64,000 nt of DNA from Rhynchopus euleeides (Eukaryota; Euglenozoa; Diplonemea; Diplonemida; Diplonemidae): assembly GCA_963210315.1 (NCBI GenBank), contig OY723271.1, positions 2,170,001 to 2,234,000 of the forward strand, given 5' to 3'. Position numbers and translations under genes: made by a program. Below are positions 19,069-30,087 of the stretch, in pieces; the stretch's first letter is position 1; each line of letters starts with the position of its first letter. Under the pieces are notes generated by a model. It was given only the letters and a program-made list of their open reading frames with translations, searched no databases and was not told the DNA's origin.

Positions 19069-21408
19069 TCAGTTGACCGTGCCACCAGCCACCACCCCAG
19101 GCTCCTCTGTGGGAGGGCTATCGGCGGGAACCTCCTCTAGAGCTTCGACCGGACGGTTCTCTTGGATCTTCCACAGCTCGTCATACAGGCCGCCCTTCCG
19201 GCGCAGGGACTCGTGTGTCCCCGACTCCGATATGCCTCCATCCTTCAGCACGATGATGAGGTCCGAGTCCTGCACGGTGCACAGGCGGTGCGCGATGACG
19301 ACAAGGGTGCGCCCCTTGAGGCACTGCAGCACCTCCAGGATGTCCTTCTCTGTGGAGGAGTCCAACGCCGACGTCGCCTCATCCAGCACGATGATGGGGG
19401 GATCCTTTAGCAGGCAGCGGGCAATCGCGACGCGCTGCTTCTCTCCGCCGGAAAGGCGCAGCCCTCTGTCGCCCACCATGGTGTCCCACCCGTTCGGCAG
19501 GCGGCTGATCACGCTGTCGAGCTGCGCATCCTTCGCAGCCTGCAGCATGTCCTCCTCTGTGGCGTTGGGGTCGCCGTACATCACGTTCTTCCGGATGGTG
19601 TCGTTGAAGAGCACCGTGTCCTGAGGGACGATCCCGATTGCGCCGCGCAGCGAGCCCTGCTGAACCTCGGCGATGTTCTGCCCGTTGACGAGGATCTCCC
19701 CGCTCGCATCGTAGAATCGGAACAGGAGCCTGCTCAGCGTCGTCTTGCCCGACCCGGTGGGGCCGACGAGGGCAACCTTTTTGCCCGCCTCCACCGTGAA
19801 GGTGATGTTGCGGATCCCGACGCCCGCATCCGCCGCGGGGTAGCGGAAGTTGACGTTGTGGAAGGCCACCTCGACACCCCTGCTGACGGGGTCGTAGGGG
19901 AGGGTCAGGGCGGGTGCGTTGGGGGCGTCGACCACGTCGGGCTCCTCGGAGAGGAGGTCGCCCAGGTGCTGCAGGTTGACGAAGCCCATCACCACTGCGT
20001 TGTAGACGCTGCCCAGGAAGGTGAGGGGGGTGAAGAGCTGCGTCACATATGCCACAGACGCCACGAAGTCTCCCACGCCGAACACGCCGCCGCCGGTTTT
20101 GGTGTGCCCGTCCACAACAGCCTGCCCGGCAAGCAGCATCACGCCCAGGACACACCCGTAGATGCACACCTGCTGGAGGACGTTGAGGCAGGAGAGGGTT
20201 GCCTGGATCACGACGCCGTATTTCTGGTACTCCTGGACGCTCGCCTGCACGCTGGAGCGTTCCCGCTCCTCTGCGGTGAAGTATTTCACCATCTCGAAGT
20301 TGACAAGTGACTCCGTGATCTTGTTGTGGTAGTCGTTGTCGTGTTGGTTCATCCCCTCGCGGAACTTCCGCCGCCACATCGTGAGGAAGAAGGTGACGAT
20401 GAAATAGGTCCCGAAGGCCAGCATGCACACGGCAGCCATGTCCCGCTGCCCGTAGTGTGCGTAGAAGATGATGAATGTGACGATCGCCTCCAGCACCGTC
20501 GGCCCCAATGTGATGAACAGCATCGAGACGATACTGTCCGCTGCAGAGGTCCCTCTGTCCATCGCCCGCACCACATTCCCCATCTTCTTCCGCAGGTTCC
20601 ACTCCAGGCTGAGGCGGTGGACGTGGTGGAAAACCGTGTCGGTCATCTCGATGAAGGCAGCCTGCTTCACCTTAACATACAGCACAGCCTGTGACTCCTT
20701 CAACGCCTTCGACCCAAGGCACACGCAGCAGTACGTCACAATCGTGGTGTAGGGCATTGAGGGGACTGTCTCCGACAGGGAGGACACGATCTTCCCCATC
20801 AGCATGGGGGCGACCAGGTTGCAGGCCTTGGCCCCTGCGATGCAGAGGTAGGTCAGCAGGGCGCGCAGCTTGTTTGTCACCCCCTTCGGGGTGAAGTAGG
20901 GCTTCAGGATCTTCATGATTGCCGAGAAGCTGGGGATCTTCTTCCGCGACCCGCCGACGGCACGCCTCAGGAGGATAAGCTCCGCAAGCAGGAGCGTGCC
21001 TGACATAATCAGCACCACGCCGCGCAGCGCAGAGTCGATGTCTGAGAAGGACCAGCCGAAGACGATGCACTTCGGGATGTAGAGGCACAGCGTGCTGCAG
21101 AGCAGCAGGTTGGCGAGTGTGCCGTGCTGCTTGGGGAGGACGTAGGCGAGGCACATTGCATGCAGCCACAGCACGATCACAACATCCGCAACCGATGTGC
21201 GCACCCCGTAAGTCGAGGAGTGCTCCTCGAGCCGGATGCCCCACATGCCTGTTGTGGTTGCGGCGGTCAGGCACGCCGACACGACGAGCCCCACGCACAG
21301 CGCCTTGTTGGGGGGGATCTCCACCAGCGTGTTCACCACCTCGCCCATGTCGCGGCCGCGGCCCCTGCCCCCGCCCCCGCCCCCGCCCACGATGCCCCCG
21401 CGTGGCAT
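19069..21408 (-). CDS. ABC half transporter, ABCB6/HMT1/ATM1-like (779 aa)
   Basis: ATP-driven exporter of the ABCB family. Relatives in this branch sit in mitochondrial or vacuolar membranes and move glutathione- or phytochelatin-linked metals, or porphyrins. From ATG 21408: an N-terminal hydrophobic region of about five helices as in ABCB6/HMT1, a six-helix ABC membrane domain, and one nucleotide-binding domain. Walker A is GPTGSGKTT (549-557), the Q-loop GIVPQD (Q596), signature LSGGEKQ (652-658), Walker B IIVLDE (672-677) and the H-switch His 707; all are intact. The Q-loop wording VPQDTVLFNDT is typical of the ATM1/ABCB6/HMT1 group. The frame is open up to 21849, but a CTTCCTCTTTTAG acceptor at about 21464 lies between, so the ATG at 21408 fits best; 21348 is an alternative. 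The substrate cannot be told from sequence. Confidence 0.9.
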   Translation of the reverse strand: MPRGGIVGGGGGGGRGRGRDMGEVVNTLVEIPPNKALCVGLVVSACLTAATTTGMWGIRLEEHSSTYGVRTSVADVVIVLWLHAMCLAYVLPKQHGTLANLLLCSTLCLYIPKCIVFGWSFSDIDSALRGVVLIMSGTLLLAELILLRRAVGGSRKKIPSFSAIMKILKPYFTPKGVTNKLRALLTYLCIAGAKACNLVAPMLMGKIVSSLSETVPSMPYTTIVTYCCVCLGSKALKESQAVLYVKVKQAAFIEMTDTVFHHVHRLSLEWNLRKKMGNVVRAMDRGTSAADSIVSMLFITLGPTVLEAIVTFIIFYAHYGQRDMAAVCMLAFGTYFIVTFFLTMWRRKFREGMNQHDNDYHNKITESLVNFEMVKYFTAEERERSSVQASVQEYQKYGVVIQATLSCLNVLQQVCIYGCVLGVMLLAGQAVVDGHTKTGGGVFGVGDFVASVAYVTQLFTPLTFLGSVYNAVVMGFVNLQHLGDLLSEEPDVVDAPNAPALTLPYDPVSRGVEVAFHNVNFRYPAADAGVGIRNITFTVEAGKKVALVGPTGSGKTTLSRLLFRFYDASGEILVNGQNIAEVQQGSLRGAIGIVPQDTVLFNDTIRKNVMYGDPNATEEDMLQAAKDAQLDSVISRLPNGWDTMVGDRGLRLSGGEKQRVAIARCLLKDPPIIVLDEATSALDSSTEKDILEVLQCLKGRTLVVIAHRLCTVQDSDLIIVLKDGGISESGTHESLRRKGGLYDELWKIQENRPVEALEEVPADSPPTEEPGVVAGGTVN

Positions 21409-21463
21409 GACGGCAGATCTGCTGCCTGTAGGTAGATTTGCCCCCCGCTTTCCTGCCCAGAAG

Positions 21464-21480
21464 CTAAAAGAGGAAGAGTG
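21464..21480 (-). promoter_or_regulatory. Predicted splice (trans-splice) acceptor of the ABC transporter mRNA
   Basis: On the minus strand CACTCTTCCTCTTTTAG ends about 55 nt upstream of the chosen ATG. A second AG (ending CTACCTACAG) lies closer. Polypyrimidine-AG followed by a short leader is the pattern of trans-spliced mRNAs, but a cis intron in the 5' UTR would look the same. Confidence 0.45.
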
Positions 21481-22559
21481 TTGTGTATATCTGTGCAGAG
21501 TGGAGGGTGGTGGTGTGGGTGGGGCAGGAGGGCAGGGTGACATCACCCCGGAGCCTGCTGACACGAGATAGCCAGGCACACAGAAAAGGAGCAGGGCCGT
21601 CGGAAGCACTCCTACACTTTTACGCATCATGAATGTGCTCAAAGACACGACACACGGAACCTGTCGCTTCAGGAAGGCGAATTTCTGGCATGACAAGGTG
21701 GCTGCATGCCTCCTGGATGAGGGGGACACCGGCAACCGGCAGGTTGCCGTTGGGTCGAACGTGAATGGCGTGAGGGCGTTGGGAGCGCGGCAGATGGTCG
21801 CGGAGCTCGGGGTGTCCGGGAAGCGGAAGAGCGGGGGACCGGAGGACATGGGTTTGGGTATGAAAGAGAAACTCGACGGTTCTTTGCAACCGTGGGAAGA
21901 TAAGATCTAAGCTGGCCCCCACAGACCGCCCCCTTCCCTTCAGGCCCACTTGATCCAAAAAGAATGGCAGCAAGGAAATGCAGAACAGCTGCACAGACAG
22001 CAGTCGGTGTCATCCACCCAGTGTGGCTCAATAAGTGAAATCCACCCCCGAACACCTGCACCCCACCACCCCTCCCCCCCTTCTAAGGCACGGCGTGTCC
22101 CCGGCTTTGTTGTCATGAGTCTCGATCTCCTGGAAAAAATAGCTTCAACGAGAGAGAGGGCGAAAGAAACCGGGGTGGGGGAACAGGCTGATTCAAAGGA
22201 GGAAGAATGAGAGAGAGAGAGAGAGAGGAGGTGGGGTGGGCAGAGAGGGAGGGACTGGCAGTGAACAAAATAAGAGCACCGTGCAGTGCAAAAAAACTAT
22301 CTGTGCCCCCGCTGGATCGTGAAGCGACAGCAAAACGAGACAACAAACCAATTACTGCCGAAAGTTGTTTTGTTGGAACGCAGACCCCACTCTTTGTGTA
22401 CACCACTCCCCGGTCTGATGAAGTGGTGTGAGTGGGGACGCACGATCCAGCTAAAGGCACAGAAAGTTTCCCCAGTTGGCTACGCCGGACTAACAAAAAA
22501 AATAGGGTTATTGGCAGGGCTGTTCCTAACTGGGGGGCTTGTTCCCCACTTTCAGGATT
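21481..22559. other. Upstream region of the ABC transporter gene
   Basis: No separate gene recognised. 21565-21640 is about three-quarters similar to 51408-51505 (GAGCAGGG, CGTC.GAAGCA, TTTACGCATCAT), a duplicated non-coding segment. On the minus strand an in-frame hydrophobic stretch resembling a leader peptide (about 21628-21557) lies upstream of the likely start. Confidence 0.4.
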
Positions 22560-22756
22560 CTGAACTTTTTTTCTAAGAATTTTTGTAAGGGGGAAAAAAG
22601 TTTTTTTCTAAGAATTTTGTTAGGGGATTTTTTTTCTAAGGTTGTTTCGCAGAGGAAAAAACGTTTTCTAAGTTTTCCCCAGTCGACAGGGCGCGCACAA
22701 GGATGGAAGGGAAGTCTGTCCCCCGTACCGTTCGCCTTGCTGGCCAACTGGAGAGC

Positions 22757-22813
22757 CAGACGTTCACTACCGTGGCCTCCGGCGGCTGGGGGGCTCCGCC
22801 CCCCAGACCCCCC
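22757..22813 (+). repeat. GC-hairpin repeat, copy 2
   Basis: Same 55-bp unit as at 18201, beginning CAGACGTTCACTACCGTGG, with the 9-bp GC stem intact. Confidence 0.85.
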
Positions 22814-22927
22814 TGTGGCATACGTCTCGTACTCAAGTCCTTCGAATCCCATCAGGTCGGGGTCCAACCACTCCAGTCGCCTCTGAGGACGCAGCCAACT
22901 CGCACAGAATCTGTACGCCCACACGAA

Positions 22928-22984
22928 CAGATGTTCGCTACCGTGGCCTCCGGCGGCTGGGGGGCTCCGCCCCCCAGACCCCCC
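22928..22984 (+). repeat. GC-hairpin repeat, copy 3
   Basis: Same unit beginning CAGATGTTCGCTACCGTGG; stem intact. It lies 171 bp from copy 2 in the same orientation. Confidence 0.85.
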
Positions 22985-24007
22985 ATGTAGCGTGTGCCCG
23001 TCCATCTATCTCACTTCCCCGGGTACAGTGCAGCGTAGGAGGTCAGCACCACATCCATGAAGCGCTTCTTCGAAGCCTGACTGACATCGGACAGGAGGTC
23101 GGGCTTCCCCACCTGGGAGGTACACTTGCCGCGTTCGCGACATGCGTGACACGCAACACGCTACCTGAAACGTGAGTGTGCCTTGCTAACACGAGCATTT
23201 CAACGGTCTGCCGACGACCGTTCCCCAAACCAGTAAACCAGCAGTTTTGGAAAATCGGAGAGATCACCCTACTGTGCTGAATATGGTGCGCACCACTGCA
23301 AAAATCCCCGGGAGCTTTTGGGCTTTCAGACCTGAAGGGGCCAGCAGGTGGGTGGCGTCGGGGAGTGGCAGCTTTGTAACTGTCCTCCAGCTGCTGGCAT
23401 GTCCAGCCCTGCGAGAGTGCCAAGGTGTATTGAGTCCCTGCGGAGCACAACCCCCGATGAGAACGAGTGCCAGATGATCCTCATTCATTTTCAGCTGTAA
23501 CGCGCATGAGGGGCACTCTCTGCCGCAAGCATCTCTGGGCATCACCCGAGAGCTGTCACATGATGACGCGGAGAGAAATCAGAGAAAAAGTCCCGCCTGA
23601 CGGGCACGCGCCTGGAAACTGTGGGGGGGCGAGCAAAAAATCCCTTGTAAAAATTCTTAGAAAAAACCTGGTTCCCCGACCCAAAAAAACCCGGAAAAAG
23701 GGCTCGTTCCCCGCCCAGGCCTGGTTATTGGTGCCCCTGATTTACCCCTTTTTCACTACGCACAAACTACGCAATCTGGGGGGGGGGTCTCGCTTTTTGG
23801 TCCCCCCCCAGTTTTTTTGGTCCCCCTTTCTGTGTGGCTACTGAGACAGGACTGGAGGCACTGCGCTGACCGAGCAAAAAATTATTGCCAGAACTCACTA
23901 TACACCGTACGAAAGAACGCACGACATGTGGGGCGGGACTCCAGAAACACCTGGGCAAGGTTGCCCCATGCCCAGAAACACCTGAGAAGGAAGTGAGTTC
24001 CAGGAGC

Positions 24008-24634
24008 CGCGTAGAACACCCTCGAGATTGTGAATGATGATACGATCACAGCCTTCAGGGCGCTGCGAGGTGCCACCCTGAAGGTGGCCCTTGACATCAA
24101 GGAGAGCGTCGGCCGAGGGGTCGACGAAAAGCTGAAGAAGGCGCTACTGGCACTGGATCCCGCGGGGTATACGGAGGTCACCGCCACACAGGCAACCTCC
24201 GCTGACAACGTCCAGGAGACGTTATCCGAGGGGATCACAACGGCACTAGAGATCTGTGTCACGGGATCCAGGCGCCCACTCTCCCTCGACGGTCTGGGGA
24301 TTGTTGTTGGGTATGGTGTCGTTTCCTGCAGCTGCAAAAAAGCGTAGCAACTGTGCTTCCTTCTTCCTTAATGATGCGTTGACGCTTCCACCCGGAGGAG
24401 CTGAAGCAGGCACCGCTTAATGATGCGTTGATGCTTCCACCCGACGAGCTGAAGCAGGCACCGCGCCAAAGGGCACCCCCAAAGAGACCTGCAAAGACTG
24501 CGTCGAAACCCGCACCGAAGGCTGCCAGCGCTGCAGCACCTGAAGAACCTGCAGCACCTGCAGCACCTGAAGCGCCTGCACCCTCACTGACCCCGGAACA
24601 GCAAGAACTCCTTGAGTTTGGGGTCCCGGCATAG
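24008..24634 (+). pseudogene. Coding-like fragments with a Lys/Ala/Pro-rich tail (unknown)
   Basis: 24030-24347 reads 105 codons of helical, charge-rich protein (ITAFRALRGATLKVALDIKE and on), followed after a stop by a frame rich in Lys, Ala and Pro (24428-24634; RPAKTASKPAPKAASAAAPE). A 25-bp segment around GATGCGTTGA.GCTTCCACCCG is duplicated at 24372 and 24421. This may be a broken gene for a basic chromatin- or RNA-binding protein, but no family is recognised and both pieces may be chance frames. Confidence 0.25.
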
Positions 24635-24803
24635 AGACAGAGAATGGCTGAGTAAATCAAAAAATGAGACCCCCCCCCCCCCTTTTCACTACGCACAAAC
24701 TACGCAATATGGGGTCGTCAGGGGCACCAGTTATTTACGATAATGCCCTGTTTTTTTGAAAGTTTCGCGATAATGCCACTTTTCAAAAAGTGGCATTTTC
24801 GCG

Positions 24804-25180
24804 AAAAATACAGCAGCAGTCTCTCGAGTCTTCCTTTCAGATGATTTTTGCATTGATCGCTTCCACAATTTTTTTTTTCTCGCTGGCGCTAGTGATGTCG
24901 GCTGGCAGAAAAAACACACAACAAAACCCCCCCCCCCCCCGCGTGTCGAGTGACCTTACCTGTCTGAAGTACAGAAAATGTGTCGGGTTGGGTGGAGCAT
25001 ACACACACACATACACATATGTTCACACAACACAGGGCAAACCGCACAAACGTGTTCACACATCCGGCATCCTATGCGAAATACCCGCCGCTCCCCGGGA
25101 GCTGTTGCGGGAACCATCTGCTCTTCCGACCCACCGAGACTCTTGCCGTATTTTCTCTACCACACGGGGTGTGTTTTACC
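24804..25180 (+). repeat. Short interspersed repeat SIR, copy 1
   Basis: A roughly 375-bp repeat starting AAAAATACAGCAGCAGTCTC and ending GGGGTGTGTTTTACC. It contains a poly-C tract, a CA/TG-rich stretch and a CACACGGGGTGTG hairpin next to the right end. It has no terminal inverted repeats; A-rich sequence flanks both sides. Read on the minus strand it holds TTTCTGTACTTCAGACAG followed by GTAAGG. Confidence 0.85.
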
Positions 25181-25189
25181 AAAAAAAGT

Positions 25190-26450
25190 GGCGAAAAAAA
25201 AGTGGCATTATCGCGAAAAAAAGTGGCATTATCGCAAATGCCACCTAAACTATCCAGTCCGCACAGGCCCCCCCCCAGCCGTAGGCCAGGGGGTCCACAG
25301 GGCCCCCCCAAGCCAGGGCTCAGGGGGGGCCCAGGGGGCTTTGGCCAGGCCACAGGGGCACAGGCCAAAAAAGTGGTACTGAAAAAGTGGCATTATCGCG
25401 TATATATACCTCCCTGCCTGCGGCACAGGCACTGCCTTTGCCCCCCACACCAGCCACAGAGAGCGTATTGTACTCGGTCCACGGTTGCTGATTCATTGTG
25501 ATGCGTTGTATCCTCGAGTGAACGTCACACACTAGTGGCACCACCACCCGCCATCCGAGAGCTGTATTGACTTTGCGCGCTTCCGTTGTATTCACCTCGC
25601 CACGCATATTGCACCGTTCAGTACCAGTGCTCTTGGGCCAGGCAAAGTAGACCGCAGCAACTACCAATTCTGGCACAATGGGTACCACGACAGCGCACTT
25701 CATGTGTTCCCGGAATGTACAGCTCGTGTTGCAACAGTCGTTGTCAACACATCCCGGTTGTGGAGCACTGCTGCACAGGAATCACACGACCATCTGGACT
25801 GTTCCGTACCTACAGGCAGCCTCCCGGTGCATGGTGGCAGGGAGGTATATATACAAGCCAGAACACATCGAAGACCTGGCTAATGCCACCTACATAGCGC
25901 CTGACACCCACCGGATGACGTGGTTGGCAAGCAACATGCATTGCAACCCTCAGATGTGGTGTGTTGGGGCATTTTCTTTTCCAACCTCCCACACAGTGGC
26001 ACTGTACGGTACCAAACGGTGGCACAAAATTTAGGTACCCCAATTCGGGCACCTGAGGTGCCCGGAATGGTGGAAAAGTGGGGTTCGATGGGTTTCCGGA
26101 CCGATCTGGGGGGGTTTGGAGGGTTTACGGGGGCTTTGGGGCCTCTGCGCCGGTTTTTTGAAAAATCGTGTTTGTCCACGTAAAAGGGTGGCATTTGACC
26201 CCCCCTACCCCCCCCCCAGCCGTAGGCCAGGGGGGCCCCCCAGACCCCCCCTAAGCAGTGCTCAGGGGGGGCAGGGGGGGTCAGCACACAGGCCCCCCAC
26301 TCAGGGGGGGCCTTGGCCGGGCGAAAAAGTGGTACTGAAAAAGTGGCATTATCGCGAAAAAAAAGTGGCATTATCACAAATGCCACCTAAACGATCCAGT
26401 ACACACAGGCCCCCCCCCCCAGCCGTAGGCCAGGGGGTCCCCCAGCTGGG
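25190..26450. repeat. Nested GTGGCATTATCGCG and GC-rich repeats
   Basis: AAGTGGCATTATCGCG words recur at 24768-24803, 25190-25240, 25380-25400 and 26335-26385. Two or three copies of a GC-rich block follow the phrase ATGCCACCTAAAC.ATCCAGT (25239, 26379), each with CCCCCAGCCGTAGGCCAGGG. They look like ends of an element interrupted by the MITE at 25400-25854. No gene. Confidence 0.6.
25400..25854. mobile_element. 455-bp MITE with 19-bp terminal inverted repeats
   Basis: GTATATATACCTCCCTGCC at 25400 is repeated exactly in reverse at 25836-25854. The interior has no convincing ORF. The TATATA sequence at the tips makes a TA target duplication possible but ambiguous. It is inserted among the GTGGCATTATCGCG repeats. 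Confidence 0.75.
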
Positions 26451-26728
26451 GGCTAAAGGGGGGGTCCTCGGGCTGATCCCGGGGGTTTGCGATAGGCAAC
26501 CTCGTGCCGGGACCTGTCATAGACTTATGCTATTCGAGGGACCAGCTACTAGGCTCCGTGGTCAAATTTGTTTGAAAAGGCCTTGACCAAAGGCAAATGA
26601 AACTTTCGCCCCATATGCCCCATATGTCCAAAAAAGGCCTTGACCAAAGGCAAATGAAACTTTCGCCCCATATGTCTCGGTATTTTCAAGCCCTGCAGCG
26701 ACGCGCGGGGATCACACTCTTTCCCACT

Positions 26729-28624
26729 TTACAGTGTCTTGTTGCTACCCGATACAGTGGGTAGTGTCGCGCAGCTTAGGTATACACACGCAACCGCGTG
26801 CAGGAAGACACCACAGGAGAAGGTGGCGATGTGCGTGCTGTCGGCAGGGGTCGCAAACTCCGAGGCTGCATGCAGGGTGGCGAAGAAGGAGCGCAGCACG
26901 AAGCACACCGACACGACGCAGGCCACACCCGCGCAGAGGCACAGGCAAGACGCCCACCTGCAGAGCTTCGGAAGATGCGCCACGGCAAATAGGAGGACAA
27001 CTCCTGAGGCGCAACCTGTCGCCACGGTGGCGGCATACACACCGTCAGACACGACGTCCTTCTCGGGCTGGCCCACAGCTGGGTCAGCTCGGAGGAACTT
27101 TACCCCGGGAACCACGACACGCAGCACCTGCACCCCTGCCACTGTGCCCATGAAGATGAGGCAGAAGAGGAAGTCCGCATAGGTCGGCCCGAACACAACA
27201 GCGTTGCTCAGCTTCCTGCGGATCCTGCGGGGCCAGTGCAGGGTGGCGGGGGGTGTGGCAGGCTCGCTCGCCTGCGGCAGGCGGAGCTGCCACGTGAAGC
27301 CGCCAGCGATGTGCAGGCGTGTCACCGCAGCGAGGCAGGTCAGCTGCATCAGCTTCGGCACCAGCGCCGCCCCCAGCATCTGCCACAGATGCGCCTTCCC
27401 CTCGGGGGTGAACTCGGACCCCCTGTCCGTCCGGCTCTTGAATGCGATATTCTGCAGCAGCAGCAGCAGGCGCATCTCCGCCACCACCACCGGGAACACC
27501 GGCGCCGCCACCGCCACCAGCATCGCCCCGACGACCCACAGGCGCGAGCCGCTGAGCGCGGGGGGCCCATCCTCCGGCCTCTGCTGCACCGCCAGGGCGC
27601 CCGACACCACCGCCACGACACACAGCGCGAGGCAGTTCCCCGACACCGCCACCACGAGCGACTGCAGCGCATACGCCAGGGGGGTCCCGGGCGCCGCGCG
27701 CGACCCAGCCTCGGCATAGCGCAACGCATCCCCGAGGCTGACCAGCAGGCAGGCCCCGGTGGTGGCGAAGATAAAACCCTGCGCCGCACCCCGCAGCTGG
27801 AAGGCCGCGGGGAGGGGCATGGCTATGGCTGCCGTGCCGTGCATCACGACTCCTGCCTCATCGTCGAGACCTGGCAGCAGCGCCTCGGCGTCGCCGGGGT
27901 GGGTGGGGCGGTGCGGCGGGAGGGCCTGGCGGCCTGCCCACTCCCAGGCGGTGTTGAGGTTCCGCACGGCCTGCACCTTCGACGCGGCGGCGGCGCGGAG
28001 CGCCGCCGCCGCGGTGCGGAGAAGCAGGTGCGACGCGCCGTGCCACCCCAAAGCGACCACCCAGCGCAGCTTCGCTGTGCATCCCGCAGGGGGGGCCTGT
28101 GGGGCGTCCCGCGGTTTGTCGCGATACGTCTCAGCGACGCTGCTGAGGTGCTCCAGGAGCCCGACCTCGCGGCAGGTGGCGTAGGTGCGTTGCAGAGAGA
28201 GGCGGGCAGCCTCGGTGAGGCGAGCCACGTCTCCTGCAAGCAGGGGGAGCTCCAGAAAGGCGCCGACGCCGGTGTAGGATTCGACAGTGGAGAGAAGCCA
28301 GCTGGCGGAGGTGGTGACGAGGGAGATGCAGAATGTTATGAGGGCGACTGCAAAGGCAACAGCGGACTCGACATGACCCCGCGGCTGCGGTGGGGGTAGC
28401 GGCGGAGGCGGGGGAGACGGCGGCGGCGTCACGCTGCAACCCACCCCATACCCTATCGGGGCAGGGAGGGGTTGCAGCGGGACATCCTGTATGGGTGCGG
28501 CAGGAGTTGCGTGGCTGAGGGGATGGTGGTGGTGATGGTGGTGCCCGTCCGCCGCAATGCCAGTCGCGGGTGAGGGTGTGGCCCCGTCTGGGAGGCTGCA
28601 GGCGTAGTGAACGCGGGATGTCAT
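26729..28624 (-). CDS. Multipass membrane protein of unknown function (631 aa)
   Basis: I recognise no family. The N-terminal 80 residues are disordered, with a run of seven histidines and Pro-rich stretches (PPPSPPPPPLPPP). A first hydrophobic segment is near residues 88-112, then a soluble, Ala-rich helical region to about 280, then seven or eight further strong membrane segments (about 288-306, 325-349, 365-393, 417-438, 482-506, 533-555, 559-588, 602-624). There are no ATP-binding, channel-filter or protease motifs. The start is well placed: a polypyrimidine tract ending CCTCCGGGCAG lies 4 nt before ATG. GC-rich codon use fits the other host genes. It could be a transporter-like or organelle membrane protein specific to this lineage. 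Confidence 0.75.
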   Translation of the reverse strand: MTSRVHYACSLPDGATPSPATGIAADGHHHHHHHPLSHATPAAPIQDVPLQPLPAPIGYGVGCSVTPPPSPPPPPLPPPQPRGHVESAVAFAVALITFCISLVTTSASWLLSTVESYTGVGAFLELPLLAGDVARLTEAARLSLQRTYATCREVGLLEHLSSVAETYRDKPRDAPQAPPAGCTAKLRWVVALGWHGASHLLLRTAAAALRAAAASKVQAVRNLNTAWEWAGRQALPPHRPTHPGDAEALLPGLDDEAGVVMHGTAAIAMPLPAAFQLRGAAQGFIFATTGACLLVSLGDALRYAEAGSRAAPGTPLAYALQSLVVAVSGNCLALCVVAVVSGALAVQQRPEDGPPALSGSRLWVVGAMLVAVAAPVFPVVVAEMRLLLLLQNIAFKSRTDRGSEFTPEGKAHLWQMLGAALVPKLMQLTCLAAVTRLHIAGGFTWQLRLPQASEPATPPATLHWPRRIRRKLSNAVVFGPTYADFLFCLIFMGTVAGVQVLRVVVPGVKFLRADPAVGQPEKDVVSDGVYAATVATGCASGVVLLFAVAHLPKLCRWASCLCLCAGVACVVSVCFVLRSFFATLHAASEFATPADSTHIATFSCGVFLHAVACVYLSCATLPTVSGSNKTL

Positions 28625-28628
28625 TTGG

Positions 28629-28676
28629 CTGCCCGGAGGTGGGAGGGGGGTGGGAGGGCTAGAGAGGGGGGAGGGG
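28629..28676 (-). promoter_or_regulatory. Predicted splice acceptor of the membrane-protein mRNA
   Basis: On the minus strand a long CT tract (CCCCCCTCTCTAG, then CCCTCCCACCCCCCTCCCACC) ends in GGGCAG directly before CCAAATG. There are two possible AG sites, at about 28650 and 28629. Confidence 0.5.
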
Positions 28677-29862
28677 GGGGTGTGACCTGACCCCCGCCCC
28701 CCCCCCCCCCCCCACCTCGCCCCTCACCCGCCCCACCCCCCCCCCCGACACAGCCCTGCTTGTGTCGATGCCAGGGGCCTGGGGTGGGGGTCGCTGTTGG
28801 TGGGTGGGTGGGTGGGTGGGTGGGTGGTGGTCCGGGGTGGGGCCTCGGAAGAACCGTGTGCATGTTTCTCCGAATCGAGCGGGTAGGCGGTCACGTGGGG
28901 GTTGGGTTGGGAGCGGGGGCAGGCGGCGGCGGTTGGTGTTTCGGCTGCCAACTAAGAAGCTGTCCGCCCGGCCCCAAGCAGGCGTGCCTGGGAGGGCCAA
29001 GAAGGAGAAGAAGAAGAAGAAGAAGAACAGAGGGGCCTGTGCGCAGCCTGTTGGTTCACGCCGCAGTGCCAACGCGGTTGGTACATCATCGTACCGCCGC
29101 TGGCTCTCTGTGGCTTGCTTGCTGTTGGTGCGAGAGAGAGAGAAGGTGGGACCGGCACAGGCGCCGTGGTGGTTGTGTGGGGTGCATCGTGTCCTGCTGT
29201 GGCATGCCGTGGCCAGTGATGGCCGCAGCGCACCGTGTACACACACCACCACCTGCAACCGCAAGAGCCAAAGTCAAATCGCTCTGCGGCTGCTGAAGTT
29301 CCTTCAGAGTCAGTGAAGTTCATGGTAAGACAATGGAATGGAGAGGGAGATGGAAACAAAAGGCAAAGGTTCCTGCGCTGCACCACGAGCTGCAATCGTT
29401 AGCATCATCAGGGCACATGACATGCCCCTCACTGTAATGCTGTGATCTGCTGGTGCTGTTTCTGTGGGACTTCGTCTGTATGCAGGAAACCCGGGACCGC
29501 AGCAGTGATATGTGCCATAGGAGGCTGTGTTGCTGGCGGCGCCCGACAACTGGGATGCGCCGAAGCGCGAAAACAAAACAGGGTGTACGGAGGGAAAGGC
29601 AACCATTGAAACGGCAGGGTGTGCGGGAGTCCCGCACAACCCACAAGGGCGATGTTTGTAATATAGTTAGGCAAACAGAGGCAGGGGCAGAAGGCAGAAG
29701 AAGGGGCAGGCGGGAGAGTCAACTGTCCGCATCGCTTCGCAAGCGATCCCCGGTGTGTTCCTTTCAAAGGACGGTTGTGGAATATAAACAAAGCAAGCCC
29801 CTCGCCGTCAAATCTCGGGTTGGCGCAAGTCAAGCGGGTATGACGCTGTGGCCTGAAGCGGC
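28677..29862. other. Intergenic region between the membrane protein and peroxidase genes
   Basis: Poly-C (28697-28714), GGGT array (28799-28826) and GAAGAA array (29003-29028). No ORF with conserved features. Confidence 0.55.
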
Positions 29863-30087
29863 TCACGCGAAGTCAACGCCGTTCTCCTGGATCTGCCTCC
29901 ACGCCGCCACGAAGTGTGTTTCGTAGAGCGGCTGGTTCGTGGAGAACTGGCGCACCAGGTTGCGGAGGCGGTTGTCGGCACGCATCACCATGTCGATGGG
30001 CAGCATGGTGAAGCGGGGGCGCGGCCCGCCGAGGTACTGCAGGTCGAACGGGCCGTTTGTCTGGGCTGTGTTCCTGCCCCAAGGCCC
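29863..30087 (-). pseudogene. Class I heme peroxidase, 3' part (C-terminal 74 residues)
   Basis: This is the end of the peroxidase gene that starts at 39229. It begins inside the target-site duplication with codons for GPWGRN, continues with TAQTNGPFDLQYLGG and the class I signature MLPIDMVMRAD (compare LPSDxxLxxD in ascorbate peroxidase), then a final helix pair, and stops at TGA (29863-29865). Its frame joins the 5' part exactly when the 8,131-bp LINE and one copy of the duplication are discounted, giving 405 codons. As it stands it has no promoter or start of its own. Confidence 0.88.
30070..30087. repeat. Target-site duplication of the OTU-LINE (3' copy)
   Basis: GTTCCTGCCCCAAGGCCC, identical to 38219-38236. 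The bases beyond it differ between the two copies (T30069 versus C38218; C30088 versus A38237). Confidence 0.92.

Larger units (their letters stand above)
22560..23720. repeat. Inverted-repeat-bounded decayed element
   Basis: TTCTAAGAATTTTTGTAAGG at the left (22571-22590) is matched in reverse by CTTGTAAAAATTCTTAG at the right (23643-23659), and both sides carry CTTGTTCCCC/CTCGTTCCCC words. Two GC-hairpin repeats lie inside. No intact ORF. Confidence 0.45.

Noticed and set aside
24804..25180. SIR repeat as a classical Helitron
   Set aside because: There is a terminal hairpin and tandem copies, but no TC start and no CTRR end; left unclassified.
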